This document shows positions 25,107-36,735 of a stretch of 64,000 bases of DNA, one piece after another. This stretch comes from Muscardinus avellanarius (lineage: Eukaryota > Chordata > Mammalia > Rodentia > Gliridae): NCBI GenBank assembly GCA_963383645.1, contig OY726572.1, forward strand, positions 25,660,792 to 25,724,791, in the 5' to 3' direction. Position 1 is the stretch's first letter. Every line of letters begins with the position of its first letter. The notes under the pieces were generated by a model. That model saw only the letters and a program-made list of their open reading frames with translations, made no database searches and was not told where the DNA came from. The position numbers and the translations under genes were made by a program.

Positions 25107-25306
25107 TGTTTTATTTTGTTGGTGATACCGGGGATTGAACCCAGGGACATTCTACCAGTTAGCTACACCCCTAGCCCCTTTTCTTTTCTTTTTTAAATTG
25201 TGAAACAGGGCTCATTAAGTTATCACACAAAGGCCTCAATCCTGCGATTCTCCTGTCTCAGCCTCCCAAGTACTGGGATTATAGGCCTGTGCCACCACAT
25301 CTGGCT
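25107..25306 (-). mobile_element. B1-dID composite SINE
   Basis: T-rich tail (ttttgttttattttgttggt) then ID and B1 halves on minus, with a few internal losses. Confidence 0.88.
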
Positions 25307-25625
25307 AAATTGATGACTTTTAATAAATAATAAAACCTCAAACTAAGTATGACCTCAGAAGTCACCGGATCCAGCTACTTACTCACTGTAAAAATCACTT
25401 CTTATAACAATGCCAGAGGTGTCTTTGCATAGGTAACACGCCTAGAAAGCCAACTCATCGATTGCTTCATACAGCTCTGTGATGGAATTGCTAACTGTAA
25501 AGAAATTTAAAATGTTGGAGGCAAAAGTCCTAATACCACCAGCCTGGAAGCTCTGCCCTGCCCCTTGGCTTGGTGCTGGATGCTAGCCCTGAGAAGGAAG
25601 CATCTCAGAAAGACCGCTCCATATG

Positions 25626-25830
25626 CCGGGCGTGGTGGCGCACGCTTGTAATCCCCGCACTTGGGAGGCTGAGACAGGAGGATCGCACGGGTTCGAAGCC
25701 AGCCTCAGCTACTTAGTGAGGCTTTCAGCAACTTAGTGAGACCCTGTTTCCAAATAAAATATAAAAATGGTCTGGGAGTATATCCCGGAGGTAGAAAGCC
25801 TCTGGGTTCCACCCCCAGTACCACCAAAAA

Positions 25831-25874
<44 letters not shown>

Positions 25875-25882
25875 AAAATAAA
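25626..25882 (+). mobile_element. B1-dID composite SINE with (AAAT)n tail
   Basis: B1 half from gccgggcgtggtggcgcacg and ID half (ggtctgggagtatatcccgg). The tail is (AAAT)n at about 25829-25875. In XDH intron 1. Confidence 0.93.
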
Positions 25883-25888
25883 AGAAAT

Positions 25889-26964
25889 ACCGCTCCAAAC
25901 ACAACTGCCCCAACAGCACCCACCGCTTGTCTCAACAGCCTTTGCACCAAGCAAGGTCCAAATGGCTCATGAACTTCTCTGGCTGTCAGCCAACACATCC
26001 CAACAGCTTAAGTCCTAGAGATCCTGGGAAGAAACCCTAGGACTTAACTCATTCACTTGAGTGACTTAATCATTTGAGTCCTTGCAAATGATTCCCAAAG
26101 TGGCTCCGTTTCTCAACTCAATACAAAAGTGGCAATATAGGGAGACAGAGTGCCCTTCCCCGGGGACCCCTTGGGCGTATTCAGCGCTCAAGTTCTCCAT
26201 GTGGGCTACTCTGCCGCAGCCCTCTCCATTCTTGAATGGGGAGCCCAAGCACTGCAAATATCTTGACTCAGAGAGGGCAAACAAAACTGCATTAAAGTCA
26301 CAAAAATTCTCACCCTGCCTGGCAGTGCCACCTTTCTTAGGGCACCAAATTACGTAAATCTAGGCTGGTGAGCCTTTTGCAATGCTTATACGTAAAACTG
26401 GGGAAGGGGGAGTGTCCTTTATGAAGAAATCATGGCTTTCTTGCCACAAGGTGTCACTGTCTGTCCCCACACAGTAAATCATGACTAGCTGCTACACCTA
26501 TATACATAATACATCAGAGCCAAAGGCTGCGTGCATTGTATATGTTGATATCAGCACAAAAGCGTATTTTCCTGCCTCTTCTCTCTGTAAAGAAAGCCAC
26601 AAAAGCAGTAGGATAGGCTTGATTAAACACAAAAAGTGGAGATGTGGAGGGTGACATCCCCTCTCACCCAGAACTCTGACCCCTTCTCTTGCTCTGCCAG
26701 GGTGTCTCCTGCTACACAGTAGACAGCAGTTTATAGACACCTCTCCCCCAAATGCCCCTCCCTCCTTTGCCCCCTGAGTGTCTTGTTTGTGCCCTAGCCC
26801 TGAGAAAGTCTTCTTACCAAAGCATAGCAACACCTTTGAAGCGAGAGAAAGCGAGAACTAGCAAGAAGGGCCAGATGCACAGACCCAGAGCCTGCCTCAC
26901 CCAGAGGACACAGGTCCCCTTCCAAGCAGCAGGGACTCCAAACCAAAGGTTGGCTCTTGCTTAC
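25889..26964. other. XDH intron 1, 5' part, nothing recognised
   Basis: Sequence just downstream of exon 1 with no repeat or gene that I can assign. Intronic regulatory DNA is possible, but no specific motif is claimed. Confidence 0.5.
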
Positions 26965-27006
26965 CTTCCTGCCATTCACAAAGAAAACCAACTCATCCGT
27001 TGTCAT
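26965..27006 (-). CDS. XDH: XDH exon 1, coding part (residues 1-14)
   Basis: The exon encodes MTTDELVFFVNGRK, the first beta-strand of the N-terminal plant-ferredoxin-like [2Fe-2S] domain. It ends in phase 0 at a strong donor (AAG|GTAAGC). The start ATG is at 27006-27004. The same frame stays open upstream to about 27060 but without an ATG, so this is the first usable start and gives the family's usual 14-codon first exon. The next exon is 6.7 kb downstream. Confidence 0.95.
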
Positions 27007-27132
27007 CGTCACTGGTAGAGTCCCTCCAGTCCAGGCACCTCGCTCGCTCCCAAGAGACACAGGCAGTTATCACTGCTCTATAACTTGAAAGATACGCCTC
27101 CCAATAAAACGAAAGGAGGCTGGCCAATAGGA
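27007..27132 (-). promoter_or_regulatory. XDH: Likely XDH 5' UTR and proximal promoter
   Basis: Immediately upstream of the XDH start codon. Two ATTGG (inverted CCAAT) words on the minus strand, at 27101-27105 and 27124-27128, lie about 95 and 118 bp before the ATG. No convincing TATA box is seen, which fits a TATA-poor promoter. The transcription start is not visible and the boundaries are guesses. Confidence 0.4.
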
Positions 27133-28680
27133 TAGCCTGGAGCTCTGGGGTACGGACAGTTCTTGGCAAAAGCCACTGTTACATAATCCCAGAAAACGCA
27201 AACAATCCTACACAGCAAATCACTCTCTACACCTGTGTCCAAGAACCCAGAGGGAAGTGCAGCTCAGATCAGCAAGGCCTGGGTCTTGGTGTCAGGTGAC
27301 TGTGGCACAGCCCACATGCAACCTGCTGGGCCCTCCCACTTGCTGCATGACAGACAGTGGGAAGGGCCAATGCCAGGCACACCCTCAATACCCACACTTG
27401 TCATTTGCAGCATCATAGACTCAACCCTGAAATGCAAGACTCATCCCCTTGCATGCTGGTGGAGGATACAGATCACAGATAGGAAGACTCAAACCCTGGC
27501 CCTGGACCTCAGCACATCCCTTAGCACCTCCAGAACCCAGCTCTCATCCCATAAAGGTATATAGAGATGACCCCAAGGTGAGAAGGCTGAAGGACAGACA
27601 CTGGCTTAGAAGTACCTTGTAACTTTACAAAGAACCAAAATGTTATCGCTGTTGCAAAGATATTCTCAACAACCCGACAAATGTCATCCTGGTAGCAAGC
27701 CAATGTTTTGAGAATTTGTTTTTCTTTATTTGATTTTTTTCCCCAAGAAAACAGCTTTGACAAGTTGTCAGAGTGATTCATAAGAATATTTCAAAATATC
27801 AAATAAGTTAAAATGCACGTACCGCATGCACACAACATGGCAAAGGCCATGTTAGCACAGGGCCAAAAGCCTCCCTGATCCAGTACCATTAATGCCTGGA
27901 GTAAACACTCAGGCGCCATTCACCCAAGCAGCACCAATGGGCTCTCTGTAATCCAGCACCTGCCAGCTGCCCCTCCTCCACCAGCATCCACTCTGGGATT
28001 CTTCAGTCCTTGACAACGCACACGGCCACACAGCCGGCCTTCCTGAAGGGGACACTTCTCCTACATCTCTGAAAGTCTATGCGGAGGGAAGAAAGGAACG
28101 TTAGGCAGATGTGTGTGGTAGAGCAATCCCTTAGAGAAACTGAAGATTGCCAGGATGATGCCCTCTCCCCACACTGCCTTTATTTCACCAGGAAATAAGA
28201 CCTCACTTGTAGGGTGATCAGACATCCCAGTTTACCCTGAATTATCCTGGGGTTTGCACTGAATCCCTGGCAAATCCTTCAGTCCAGGTCACTATAAAGC
28301 AGTGGTTGTTAACCAGGTTGGGTTTTCCATCTCAGGGGCCTTTGGCCATGTCTCCCATACATCTTATTGTCAGGCCTGGCTAATGCAAAGGGGACTGAAA
28401 CCAGGAGTGGACTAAACAGCCTACAAAGCACAGCAAGTCCCCCCACTCCGCCCCAGCAATGAATGATCAGGCCTAAGACATCAGTCAGGCCAAGGCTGAG
28501 AAATCCTGCCCTACAAAGGAGGAAGAGTTGGGGAGAGGGTCAGGCTTTGCAGTAAGTCACTCCTCCCAATCCCTCGCACCTCTGTGAGTGACAAGCCCCC
28601 CCCCCGCCCCCGTCATGGATCCACCCAGCTTCACAAGCCTCTCCCCAGCCCAAATCCCAGATTAAGGAGAAGGCGCAGGA
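27133..28680. other. Region upstream of XDH, no gene seen
   Basis: Apparently unique sequence directly upstream of the XDH promoter. No coding signal supported. Confidence 0.5.
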
Positions 28681-28790
28681 AGAGCCCTGGCTGTAGGGTT
28701 AGGTAGACTGGCTTGAATATAAACTCCACCACCTCTGTGCGACCTTTGCAAACATCGCCCTCAATATCCTCAAAAAGAGGGGGTTATTAT
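28680..28790 (+). mobile_element. Probable MIR fragment
   Basis: tagactggcttgaatataaactccaccacctctgtgcgacctttgc follows the MIR wording (gactgcctgggttc, then ctctgccac and tgtgtgacctt). It abuts the next SINE. Confidence 0.5.
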
Positions 28791-28968
28791 GAGACAGGAG
28801 GATCGCGGTTCTCGGACAGCCTCAGCTACTTAGTGAGGCTCTTTGCAACTCAGTAAGACCCTGTTTCAAAAAAAAAACAAATAAAAAATAGGGCTGGGGT
28901 GTAGCTCACAGGTAGAATGATCCTGGGTTTCATCCTTAGTACTGAAAACAGAAAAGAAAGAAAGAAAA
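28791..28968 (+). mobile_element. 5'-truncated B1-dID SINE
   Basis: Starts inside the B1 half (gacaggaggatcgcggttct), followed by A-rich linker, ID half (gggctggggtgtagctcaca) and an AAAG-type tail. Confidence 0.88.
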
Positions 28969-29334
28969 GGGGGTTACTATACCTACTTTGGAAAAACCAA
29001 TCCTTTTAAAAACTAAATGAGACATAGGTTAAATGTGTCCCCCCCACTAGTAACTCAATATAACATATCAGTTTGCTTTCCCCCACTCAGTCAATCAATC
29101 TTCTACTCCCTTTATCTGGAGTTTAAAAAAAAAAAGTCCTCTTGCTATGGAGCATTAAAAATAAATAATTTTTCAACAAGGGTTTACATTGTCATTCAGA
29201 ATATTTATTTCTAAAATTAGGAGTTGGAACTCCAAATACTAAAATTTGACAAAAACTTTGAGAACTATGATTACTTTTTATTCAGCAAATTATTTGCAGC
29301 CATTTTCCTTCTCTGTGACTTTTATTTGTTAAAT

Positions 29335-30124
29335 TGACAAATAAAAATTATATATAGTTATCATGTACAACATGTTTTGAAATAGACGAGTATATTGTGG
29401 GATGGCTCAACTGAGCTAATTAAATGTACTACCTCACATAGTTAATCATTTTTGGAGTGAAAACACAGATTTTTCTTAGCAATTTACAAAATTTAATACA
29501 TTGTTATATACTCAGGTATAATATAATAATACGATACATTATTATCTTTTCTGGACTTTCATCTCCAGATAAAAGGAATGGAAGATTGGCTGAGTGGGGA
29601 GAAGCAAACTGATAAGCTATATTGATTATCTTCCAAGAGTGACACATCTAACCTATGTCATATTTAGTTTTCAGAATTGGTTCTTACAAAGTGGGTATAG
29701 TAAACCCGTTTTATAAATGAGGATGTTGAGGCCCAGAGATCATGTCTGCAAAGGTCACAAAGAAGTGACGAAGCTTATTTTTAAGCCAGTGTAACTAACT
29801 CCAAAGCCAGACTATTAAATACGGTCACTATGTTATACGACCAATCTCTTCAACTTATTCCTCCCATCTAAATTTTGAACTATTTTACCAATATCTCATC
29901 AAACTCCTCCCAATTCCGTGTAACCATCATTTTCATCTCTACTTCTATAAACAGAACTTCTTAATATTACACATTAATTATCTTTCTGCACATGACTTGC
30001 TTAATTTAACATAATGTCCTCTAAATATATTCATGTTGTTGCAAATGACAAGGTTTTCTTTTTAAGGCTGTATTATATTTATGTGTGTGTGTGTGTTCGT
30101 GTGTGTGTGTGTGTGCTGTATCAC

Positions 30125-30180
<56 letters not shown>

Positions 30181-30720
30181 TACATACTGTTAATGTGTAG
30201 AAATGCCATTAATTTTTGTAGGTTGGTTTGGTATCCTGCAAATTAACTGAATTCATTTATTAGTTCTAACACTTTTTTCATGGAGTTTTTAGGTTTTTCT
30301 ACGTATATAAGATTGTATCTTCTGTAAACCGAGACTGTCGATATTTCCTTTCCAATTTGGATACCTTTCATTTCTTCCTCTTGCCTAATTGCTCTGGCGA
30401 GGACTTCCAGTTCTAAATTGAATAGAACTGACAAGGCTGGACATCCTTGTCTTGTTCCTGGTCTTAGAGGAAAAGCTTTCAGCTTTTCTCCATTGAATAT
30501 GATGTTAGTTTTCTGGTGCGGTCTTTATTGTATTGAGGCTCATTCCTTTTAAACCTAATTTATTAAGAGTTTCTATCACAAAAGGATGTGAACTTTTGTC
30601 AGATGCTTTTTCTGCAACTATTGAGATGCTCCTATGATTTGTGTCCTTCCTTCTGTTCGTGTGGTGTATCACATTTATAGCTTTGCATATATTGAACCAT
30701 CCTACTTAACCATGGTGTTT
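29335..30720 (-). mobile_element. Old L1M fragment, minus strand, interrupted
   Basis: 29335-29555 and 29816-30060 read as an old L1 3' UTR, and 30190-30720 reads on minus as part of the ORF2 reverse transcriptase (open piece 30243-30434: [19 protein letters not shown]). A MIR-like segment splits it at about 29560-29815 and a (GT)n expansion at 30080-30178. Dead fossil. Confidence 0.75.
30080..30180. repeat. (GT)n microsatellite, interrupted
   Basis: Two GT runs separated by a short AT run, inside an old L1. Confidence 0.97.
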
Positions 30721-31924
30721 TAGTCAGCTTTTCATCACTGTGACCAAAATACTGGACAAGAACAACTTAGAGATGATAAAATTCACTTTGTCACAGTTTT
30801 AGAGGATTCAACTCAGGGCTGGCCAGCTCCTTTGCATTGGGCCTGAGTAAAGCAGGACATCATGATAGAGTAAAGATGTTCATCTCATGGAAGCTAGAAA
30901 GCAGAGAGAAGGAAGAGGTCAGGGAGAAGAGAAGCCCTTCCAGGGAAGGCCCCAGCGACCTACTTTCTCCAGCTATGTTCCACCTCACAGTAGTCCATTC
31001 AGCTATTAATGGATTAACCCACTGAAAGGTCAGAGTCCTCATGATTCATCACTCCCTCAAAGCCCCCTCTGAATAATCCCTCCAATCTACTATTGAATTT
31101 GGCCTGTTCAGAGATTTAAGGGAAGTGGTCTTCCACTTTCTGTGTGCAGGCTTACTGCTGAGGTCCTAAGGCCGGCTGAGCTGGTTCCTGGGTCAGCAGG
31201 TGGATGGGCCTGGAGTCAGGATTCACTGAGTGTACCTGCTGATTGGATCCAAGGAGGTAGTCTTGGAGCCTGGCTGTGTAAGGTGAACCTGAGACTTGTT
31301 TCCATAATTTTCTTCCTCCAAGTGGAATATTATCTCTCTCCACTCTGTGCTGCTTAGGATGGGGGGGGATGTTGACACAGACAATGTAAAACTATCCTTT
31401 CTACTGTCTCCATTGCATTTATCATCATCATCATTATTATTAATTTCTATCTTATAGCTCGCTGTTGTAATCTCCCACTTGGTTCCTTAGCTCTTGTGAA
31501 GGTTATTGCATGCACATATTTTTGTCCACATTGATGTCTCTGCAAAAGGATGAACGCTAGAAAGTACTAATCTTCCAGCATGCTGATGCTAGTCCCTTCT
31601 CTGTAGCCTTTCAAGACATTATAAATTATAAGGAAACAACCTAAATTGAGAATTTTGCAACTGAAGACTTCTTATATATGCTTTCATGGTTGGAAATAAC
31701 CCTGAAATTCAGGCTGAATTAGTGGGATTTCATGCTCTGAGAATAGCCCAACTATAACTTATATTGCATTACATTAACTCAATCCACTTTCCCAAGAGAT
31801 ATCTTGGTTTACACTACATTAGCATGTGAGGTCCCAAAGTCCACAGAAAAGTCAGATAAGCTCAAAGGCTTTTCTAGAAGCAGGCCTCTTCCCTCTCAGA
31901 AACACACTTTCAGGAAATCACATG
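30721..31924. other. Intergenic; probable unnamed interspersed repeat at about 30.72-31.08 kb
   Basis: The stretch from ttttagtcagcttttcatca to tgattcatcactccctc resembles a mid-repetitive rodent element that I cannot name. The rest is unassigned. Confidence 0.35.
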
Positions 31925-32366
31925 TGATAAAAAAAAAGATAAAAATTCTGCCAAGACACAAAAACAGACCAATGGAACAGAATAGAAGATACAAAAACAA
32001 ATCCACACACTTAGAGCCAATTGACAAACACATACATTGGCAAAAAGACAGCCTTTTCAATAAATGCTGTTGGGAAAATTGGTTATCCAGTTGTAGAAAG
32101 ATGAAACTAAATCCTATCTCTCAGCTTGCACAGGAGTCAACTCTAGATGGATTAAATACCTGGGAATAAGAATGGCTATTTTGAATCTACTAGAGGATGG
32201 AATAGACTTAGCACCTCAACATATAGGCACAGGTAGAAACTTCCTCAACAAGACCTCCATAGCTCAGGAAATTAAAACAAGAATTAATAAATGGGATGGC
32301 ATTAAAGTAAAAAGTTTCTGATCTTCAAAGGAAATCATCAGGAGTCTAAAGAGAAAACCTACAGAA
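31925..32366 (+). mobile_element. L1 ORF2 fragment (C-terminal part), left of a nested insertion
   Basis: Plus-strand text parallels the late ORF2 of the intact L1 (caatggaacagaatagaaga; atataggcacaggtagaaac). Frameshifts and stops are present. It continues at 33171 after an inserted element. Confidence 0.8.
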
Positions 32367-32378
32367 TGGGAGATCTTT

Positions 32379-33158
32379 TTTTTTGCAATATCTACCATGT
32401 TTGTTTCCTATACATATATACACATGTATACTGCATTTTCCATCTTTTTTAAATTTTTTGTTGGTGTGTTGAAGTCATACATCTTAATGGGATAAAAGAT
32501 GGTGGAGACACACACACACACATCACCCAAATAGCTCTTACCCAGTCCCCACCCCATTCTCTCCCTATCTCTCCTTCCCATGTTTGGCCTAGTGATTGAT
32601 TTTTATGTTTGCTTAAGTGCATCATGTGCTTTAGAGAGTTTCCCTCTTCCCCCTTCTATCCTCTCAGTTAGGTTGCCTTATTTGCTCCTCTATAGACTCT
32701 CCTTCTTCATCTAGAGTGCCTCCTGTTACCCATTTCTCCCGAGCTTTTGCATATTAAGGAAAACGTCCAAGTTTTTATTTTTTGTGACTGACTAATCTCA
32801 CTTAGCATATGTCCTCCAGTTCCATCCATTTCCCTGTATATGATGTAATTGTGTTTTTCTTTATGGCTTAGTAAAATTTTATTGTGTACATAACCCACAG
32901 TTTTGTAATCCATTCATCTTTTGATGGACATCTTGGCTGGTTCCATAGTTTGGCAATAGTAAATTGTGCATCTATGAACATAGATACACACGCATTAGTT
33001 TGGTAGTTTAGTTTCTTTTCTTTTGGGTAGATACCCAGAAGTGGTATTGCTGGATCAAATGGTAAGTTTGTTCCCATTCTTCTGAGGATCCTACATACTA
33101 TTTTCCAAAGTAGTTGCACTAATTTGCAATTCCACTAACAATGTTTTAGAGTTTCCAC
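32379..33158 (-). mobile_element. 5'-truncated L1 nested in another L1
   Basis: Poly-T at 32376-32384 marks its 3' end on plus. On minus, 32868-33119 reads the ORF2 C-terminus ([20 protein letters not shown]), close to the intact L1 here. The host L1 sequence tgggagatcttt occurs at 32367-32378 and again at 33159-33170, an exact 12-bp target duplication. Confidence 0.92.
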
Positions 33159-33170
33159 TGGGAGATCTTT

Positions 33171-34117
33171 GCCAGTTATCCCTCAGACAGAGGACTAATA
33201 GCTAGAATATACAAAGAACTTAAAAGACTTTACACTAAAAAAGCAAATAACAAAAAATGCAAATAACCCAATCAAGAAATGTGCAACTGACCTAAATAGA
33301 CCCTTCACAAGAGACACAAACAGCCAATAAATACATGAAAAAATGTTCAACATCATCAAATCAAAACTATACTGATATTCCATTTAACACCAATCAGACT
33401 GGCAATCATCAAGAAGTAAATAAACAATAAATGTTGGGGAGGATGTGGAGAAACTGGAACTCTTCTAAACTGCTGGTGGGATTGCAAATTATTTCACCCA
33501 CCATGGGGAGTCCTCAGAAAACTGGGAATGGATCCACCATATTCTGGCTATACCACTCCTAGGTATCTTTCCAAAGGGGCTGAAATAAGCAAACTATAGT
33601 AATATATGCATATCATGTTCATAGCAGCACAATTTACAATAGCCAAATTACAGAACCAACTTAGGCGTCTATCAACAAATGAATAGATTACAAAATTATG
33701 GGATATCCATACAATGGAATCCTATTCAGCACTAAAGAACAAAATTATATCATTTGCAGGAAAATGAGAGGACTGGAGAACAGTGTGTTACGTGAGATTA
33801 GCCAGTCATAGAAAGTGAAGGGTAATATATATTTTCTCTAATACGAAGTAGCTAGGTAGTAATTGGGATACCATAAGGATTCCAGATAATGGAGGAGAAA
33901 TTTTGATGGAGCCAAGAAGTTAGTCTAGGGGAAGGGGAGGGAGAAGTGAGGATCATTGAAGGAATTACTACTATCCACTTTGTGTACATATGTAAAAATA
34001 TCAATGTCAATCTCAGTGTTCTGTATGAGAAAGGGGGGAGTGGAAGGGATCCAGGGGTCCCACTAAGTACTGTGTGCATGTATGTCACTATCAATATGGT
34101 TTACATTATGATGTGGG
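33171..34117 (+). mobile_element. L1 3' end, right of the nested insertion
   Basis: Continues the host L1 from 32366 (gccagttatccctcagacag) through late ORF2 (ggaggatgtggagaaactgg) into a 3' UTR ending near tatggtttacattatgatgt. Decayed reading frame. Confidence 0.85.
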
Positions 34118-34895
34118 ACTACACCAATCAGGGTGGCAAGCATAAAGATGTCAAATAACAACAAATGCTGGCAAGGATGTGGGGAAAGAGGAACTCTTTT
34201 ACACTGTTGGTGGGAGTGCATACTAGTTCAGCCTCTATGGAGATCAATGTGGATATTCCTTAGAAAACTGGGAATGGATCCACCATATGATCCAGCTATA
34301 CCACTCTTGTGTATCTTTCCAAAGAGGTTGACATCAGAGAACTACAGTAACATATGCATACCCATTTCATAGCAGCACAATTCATAAAAGTCAAAATATG
34401 GAACCAACCTAGGTCTCTATCAACAGATGAATGGATTGCAAAACTATGGGAAATACACACAACAGAACTGTACTCAGCAATAAAGAAAAACAAAATCATG
34501 TCATTTGCAAGAAGATGGAAAGACCTGGAGAACATTATGTTAAGTGAGATCAGCCAAGCACAGAAAGAGAAGGAACATATTTTTTTCTATTTATAAGGGA
34601 CATGTTTTCTCTAATATGCCTAAACTAGGTAGTATTGGGGATACCAGCAGAACTCCAGATAATGGAGGGGAAACCTCAGCAAAGCTAAAAAGGAAGGGTA
34701 GGACAGGAAGAAGGCTGAGGTTAATTAATGGAGGGGCTACATTAGAATATGTGTATAAGTGTAAATATAGCATGGTCAACCTGGACACTCTTCGTTGGGA
34801 GGGGGGGGAAGATGAAGCGGGGAGGGCACCAAGCACTGCGTGAATGTATGCCATTTTCAATATGATCCATATAAAAATAAAGTAAAATATTTTTA
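34118..34895 (+). mobile_element. Second L1 3' end, head-to-tail with the previous one
   Basis: Restarts in late ORF2 (acaccaatcagggtggcaag), repeats the same order of motifs as 33390-34110, and ends A-rich at ccatataaaaataaagtaaa. Both copies share the 3' UTR type but differ at many bases. Confidence 0.85.
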
Positions 34896-35334
34896 AAAAA
34901 TCTTGAAAATGCTGCCAAGAGCTGTGTCCTTATTTTAGGAAGAATGAGCTCCCTCGGGCCCAACCTCTCCCTGGAGGACAAGTCAGTGCAGGAGAGACTT
35001 CGGAGTGCTCTCTGCAGGCCAGGGCTGGGCCAGGTGCTGTGGGGCCTCCGCTGTACCTGAGCTGGTTCCCTGGCCCTTGTCCCTGTGTCTCCAGCTCCCT
35101 TTAGAAGTCTCACTGCTGGACTTTGCAGTAGCTGCTCCCCTGGTCTGCTCACTCTGTTTGCATCTAGATGTAACCTAAGGGAAGCCCCTGTTCATTTTCT
35201 TCATTTACTACAAATTTTACTTGAAAGGTAAAGAATAACTTTTCTTTTAATAAATGTTGTTGTTCAGAATCATTTTCTTTAACTAAGACTGGCTTCACAC
35301 CTACATTTATTCCACTCTGAAATTTTTTTCTTCT
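34896..35334. other. Intergenic, nothing recognised
   Basis: No gene or repeat I can support. Confidence 0.5.
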
Positions 35335-35465
35335 CCATCTTTCCTTCCTTCCTTTCTTCATTTCTTCTTTCCTTCCTTCCTGCTTGCCTGCCTGCCTTTC
35401 TTCTTTCCTTTTTTCCTTCCTTCCTTCATTCTTTCCTTCCTTCCTGTCTTTCGTTCTTCTTTCTT
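35335..35465. repeat. Pyrimidine-rich (CTTT/CCTT/CCTG)n tract
   Basis: Mixed CT tetranucleotide tract abutting the tail side of the next SINE. Confidence 0.92.
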
Positions 35466-35651
35466 TTTAAACTGGGGCATTCTACCTCCAAGCTACACCT
35501 CCAACCCTATTTTATGTTTAAGTTTTGAACAGGGCCTTACTAAGTTACTGAAGTTCTTGATAAGGTGCTGAGGCTAGCCTCCAGCTTGTGACCCTCCTGT
35601 CTCAGCCTCCCAAGTACTGGGCTTACAGGCATGCACCACTACACCTGGTCA
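35466..35651 (-). mobile_element. B1-dID composite SINE
   Basis: ID half (ggggcattctacctccaagc on plus) and B1 half ending cactacacctggtc. Its tail is replaced by the CT-rich tract. Confidence 0.88.
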
Positions 35652-36182
35652 TATACTCCCCTCTGGATGAAAGAAAGATTTTGCTATATTCTCAGAGCAT
35701 TACTGCCCAACACCAAAGCCCTCTCCTGCCCTTCCAGACATCTATGTTTTTGACTAGTCTTAATAATAGCTCTGACACCTAAATAGTATTTCATTTCATT
35801 TCATCTTTGTAAAATAGCCCTGGGAGGTGAGCAGGGAAGTTATTATTATCTTCTGTTTCCAGACAAAGAAAATGAGGGTCAGAGAGATAGACCTGCCAAC
35901 TCTTGCATGGTGAGTCAGTGCCAGTTTCTGCATCTGTCACCAACACCCTAACAAAGATGGCAATAATAAAACCAGGATTGACATACCATTAATGGTGCTT
36001 CTCAGCTAGCCTGAAATACTGACTTCTGGTTGACAAAGTATCTTCTTCTTATGCCTGACTGGTGAGCCTCTGAGATCAAGAGCAGAACTATAAACCTCTG
36101 TATCCCTTGTGCCTCAATTGGGACAGGTCTATAAGAATATCAGTAGATTCTTGTAAATTGGGTCCACAATGCAAGGGATGAG
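35652..36182. other. Intergenic; MIR-like at about 35.80-35.94 kb
   Basis: gaaaatgagggtcagagaga with flanks resembles an antisense MIR. No gene. Confidence 0.35.
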
Positions 36183-36225
36183 AAGTAATCCCAGTATTTG
36201 GGAGGCTGTGACAGGAGGATCATAT
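36183..36225 (+). mobile_element. B1-like SINE scrap
   Basis: About 43 bp of a B1 left half (aatcccagtatttgggaggc; gacaggaggatcat), directly joined to the duplicated segment that follows. Confidence 0.6.
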
Positions 36226-36735
36226 CACTCCCCTTTTACAGCATGATGCACATGCCACAGTCCCTGCCCAGTGGCCCACAGCTTACTTCCAAGGCCCTCC
36301 CTGGCCAGTGCCCTTGTCTGTGCCTCTAGAAGAGAGCTATGTTCCAGGCATGCCCACCTCTTTGTTCCTGACACGTGCATTCCTGGGTCCCCTAGGGCTA
36401 CTCTTAGGGCAGTGGGCAGTTTGGATTTGTGTACTGTGTTGTCTACTCGTGTGCTCAAGACAGAACTGTCACAGAGTGAGAGAGGGCAGGGATGGAAGTC
36501 AAAGTGGGAAGGGGAGGCAGGCTGGGGGAGAGAAGGTGGTCGTGTTCTGAAAATTATCAAAATCTGGTAACATATAGCAATATGGGCCTCCATTTGTGCC
36601 CATGCCCCAGACCCTGCAGATGTAGGAGTTGTCAGGGAAGTGGTACTGTTCCAACAGCTTGTAGATACAGTCATGTGCCCTTCAGTCTCCACAGGGAGCT
36701 GGTTCCCTGGCCATCCACAGATATCAGACTCTATG
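36226..36735 (+). repeat. Diverged interspersed duplicate, copy 1
   Basis: Matches 48541-49125 in the same orientation over the full length (tacagcatgatgcacatgcc; tctagaagagagctatgttc; cagcttgtagatacagtcat). This copy lacks about 130 bp present in the other between tctggt and acatatagcaat. The origin is an unnamed repeat or a local duplication; it is not a gene as far as I can tell. Confidence 0.8.

Larger units (their letters stand above)
1..27130 (-). other. XDH: XDH gene, 5' part (promoter to intron 9)
   Basis: Xanthine dehydrogenase/oxidase is the cytosolic and peroxisomal molybdo-flavoenzyme that oxidises hypoxanthine to xanthine and xanthine to uric acid. Nine exons on the minus strand rebuild residues 1-265, the two-[2Fe-2S] region and the start of the FAD domain. 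Introns are 6.7 kb (1), 2.9 kb (2), 1.3 kb (3), 4.5 kb (4), 0.9 kb (5), 8.2 kb (6), 0.3 kb (7) and 1.1 kb (8); intron 9 runs off the window at position 1. Every intron obeys GT-AG and all phases join. The paralogue AOX1 shares this architecture, but the residues match XDH, from the FFVNGRK start to the [12 protein letters not shown] motif. Expression cannot be judged from DNA. Confidence 0.95.

Noticed and set aside
27007..27060. Upstream in-frame extension of XDH exon 1
   Set aside because: The frame is open, but the first codon at 27060 is GTG, not ATG, and the extra residues do not resemble the XDH N-terminus.
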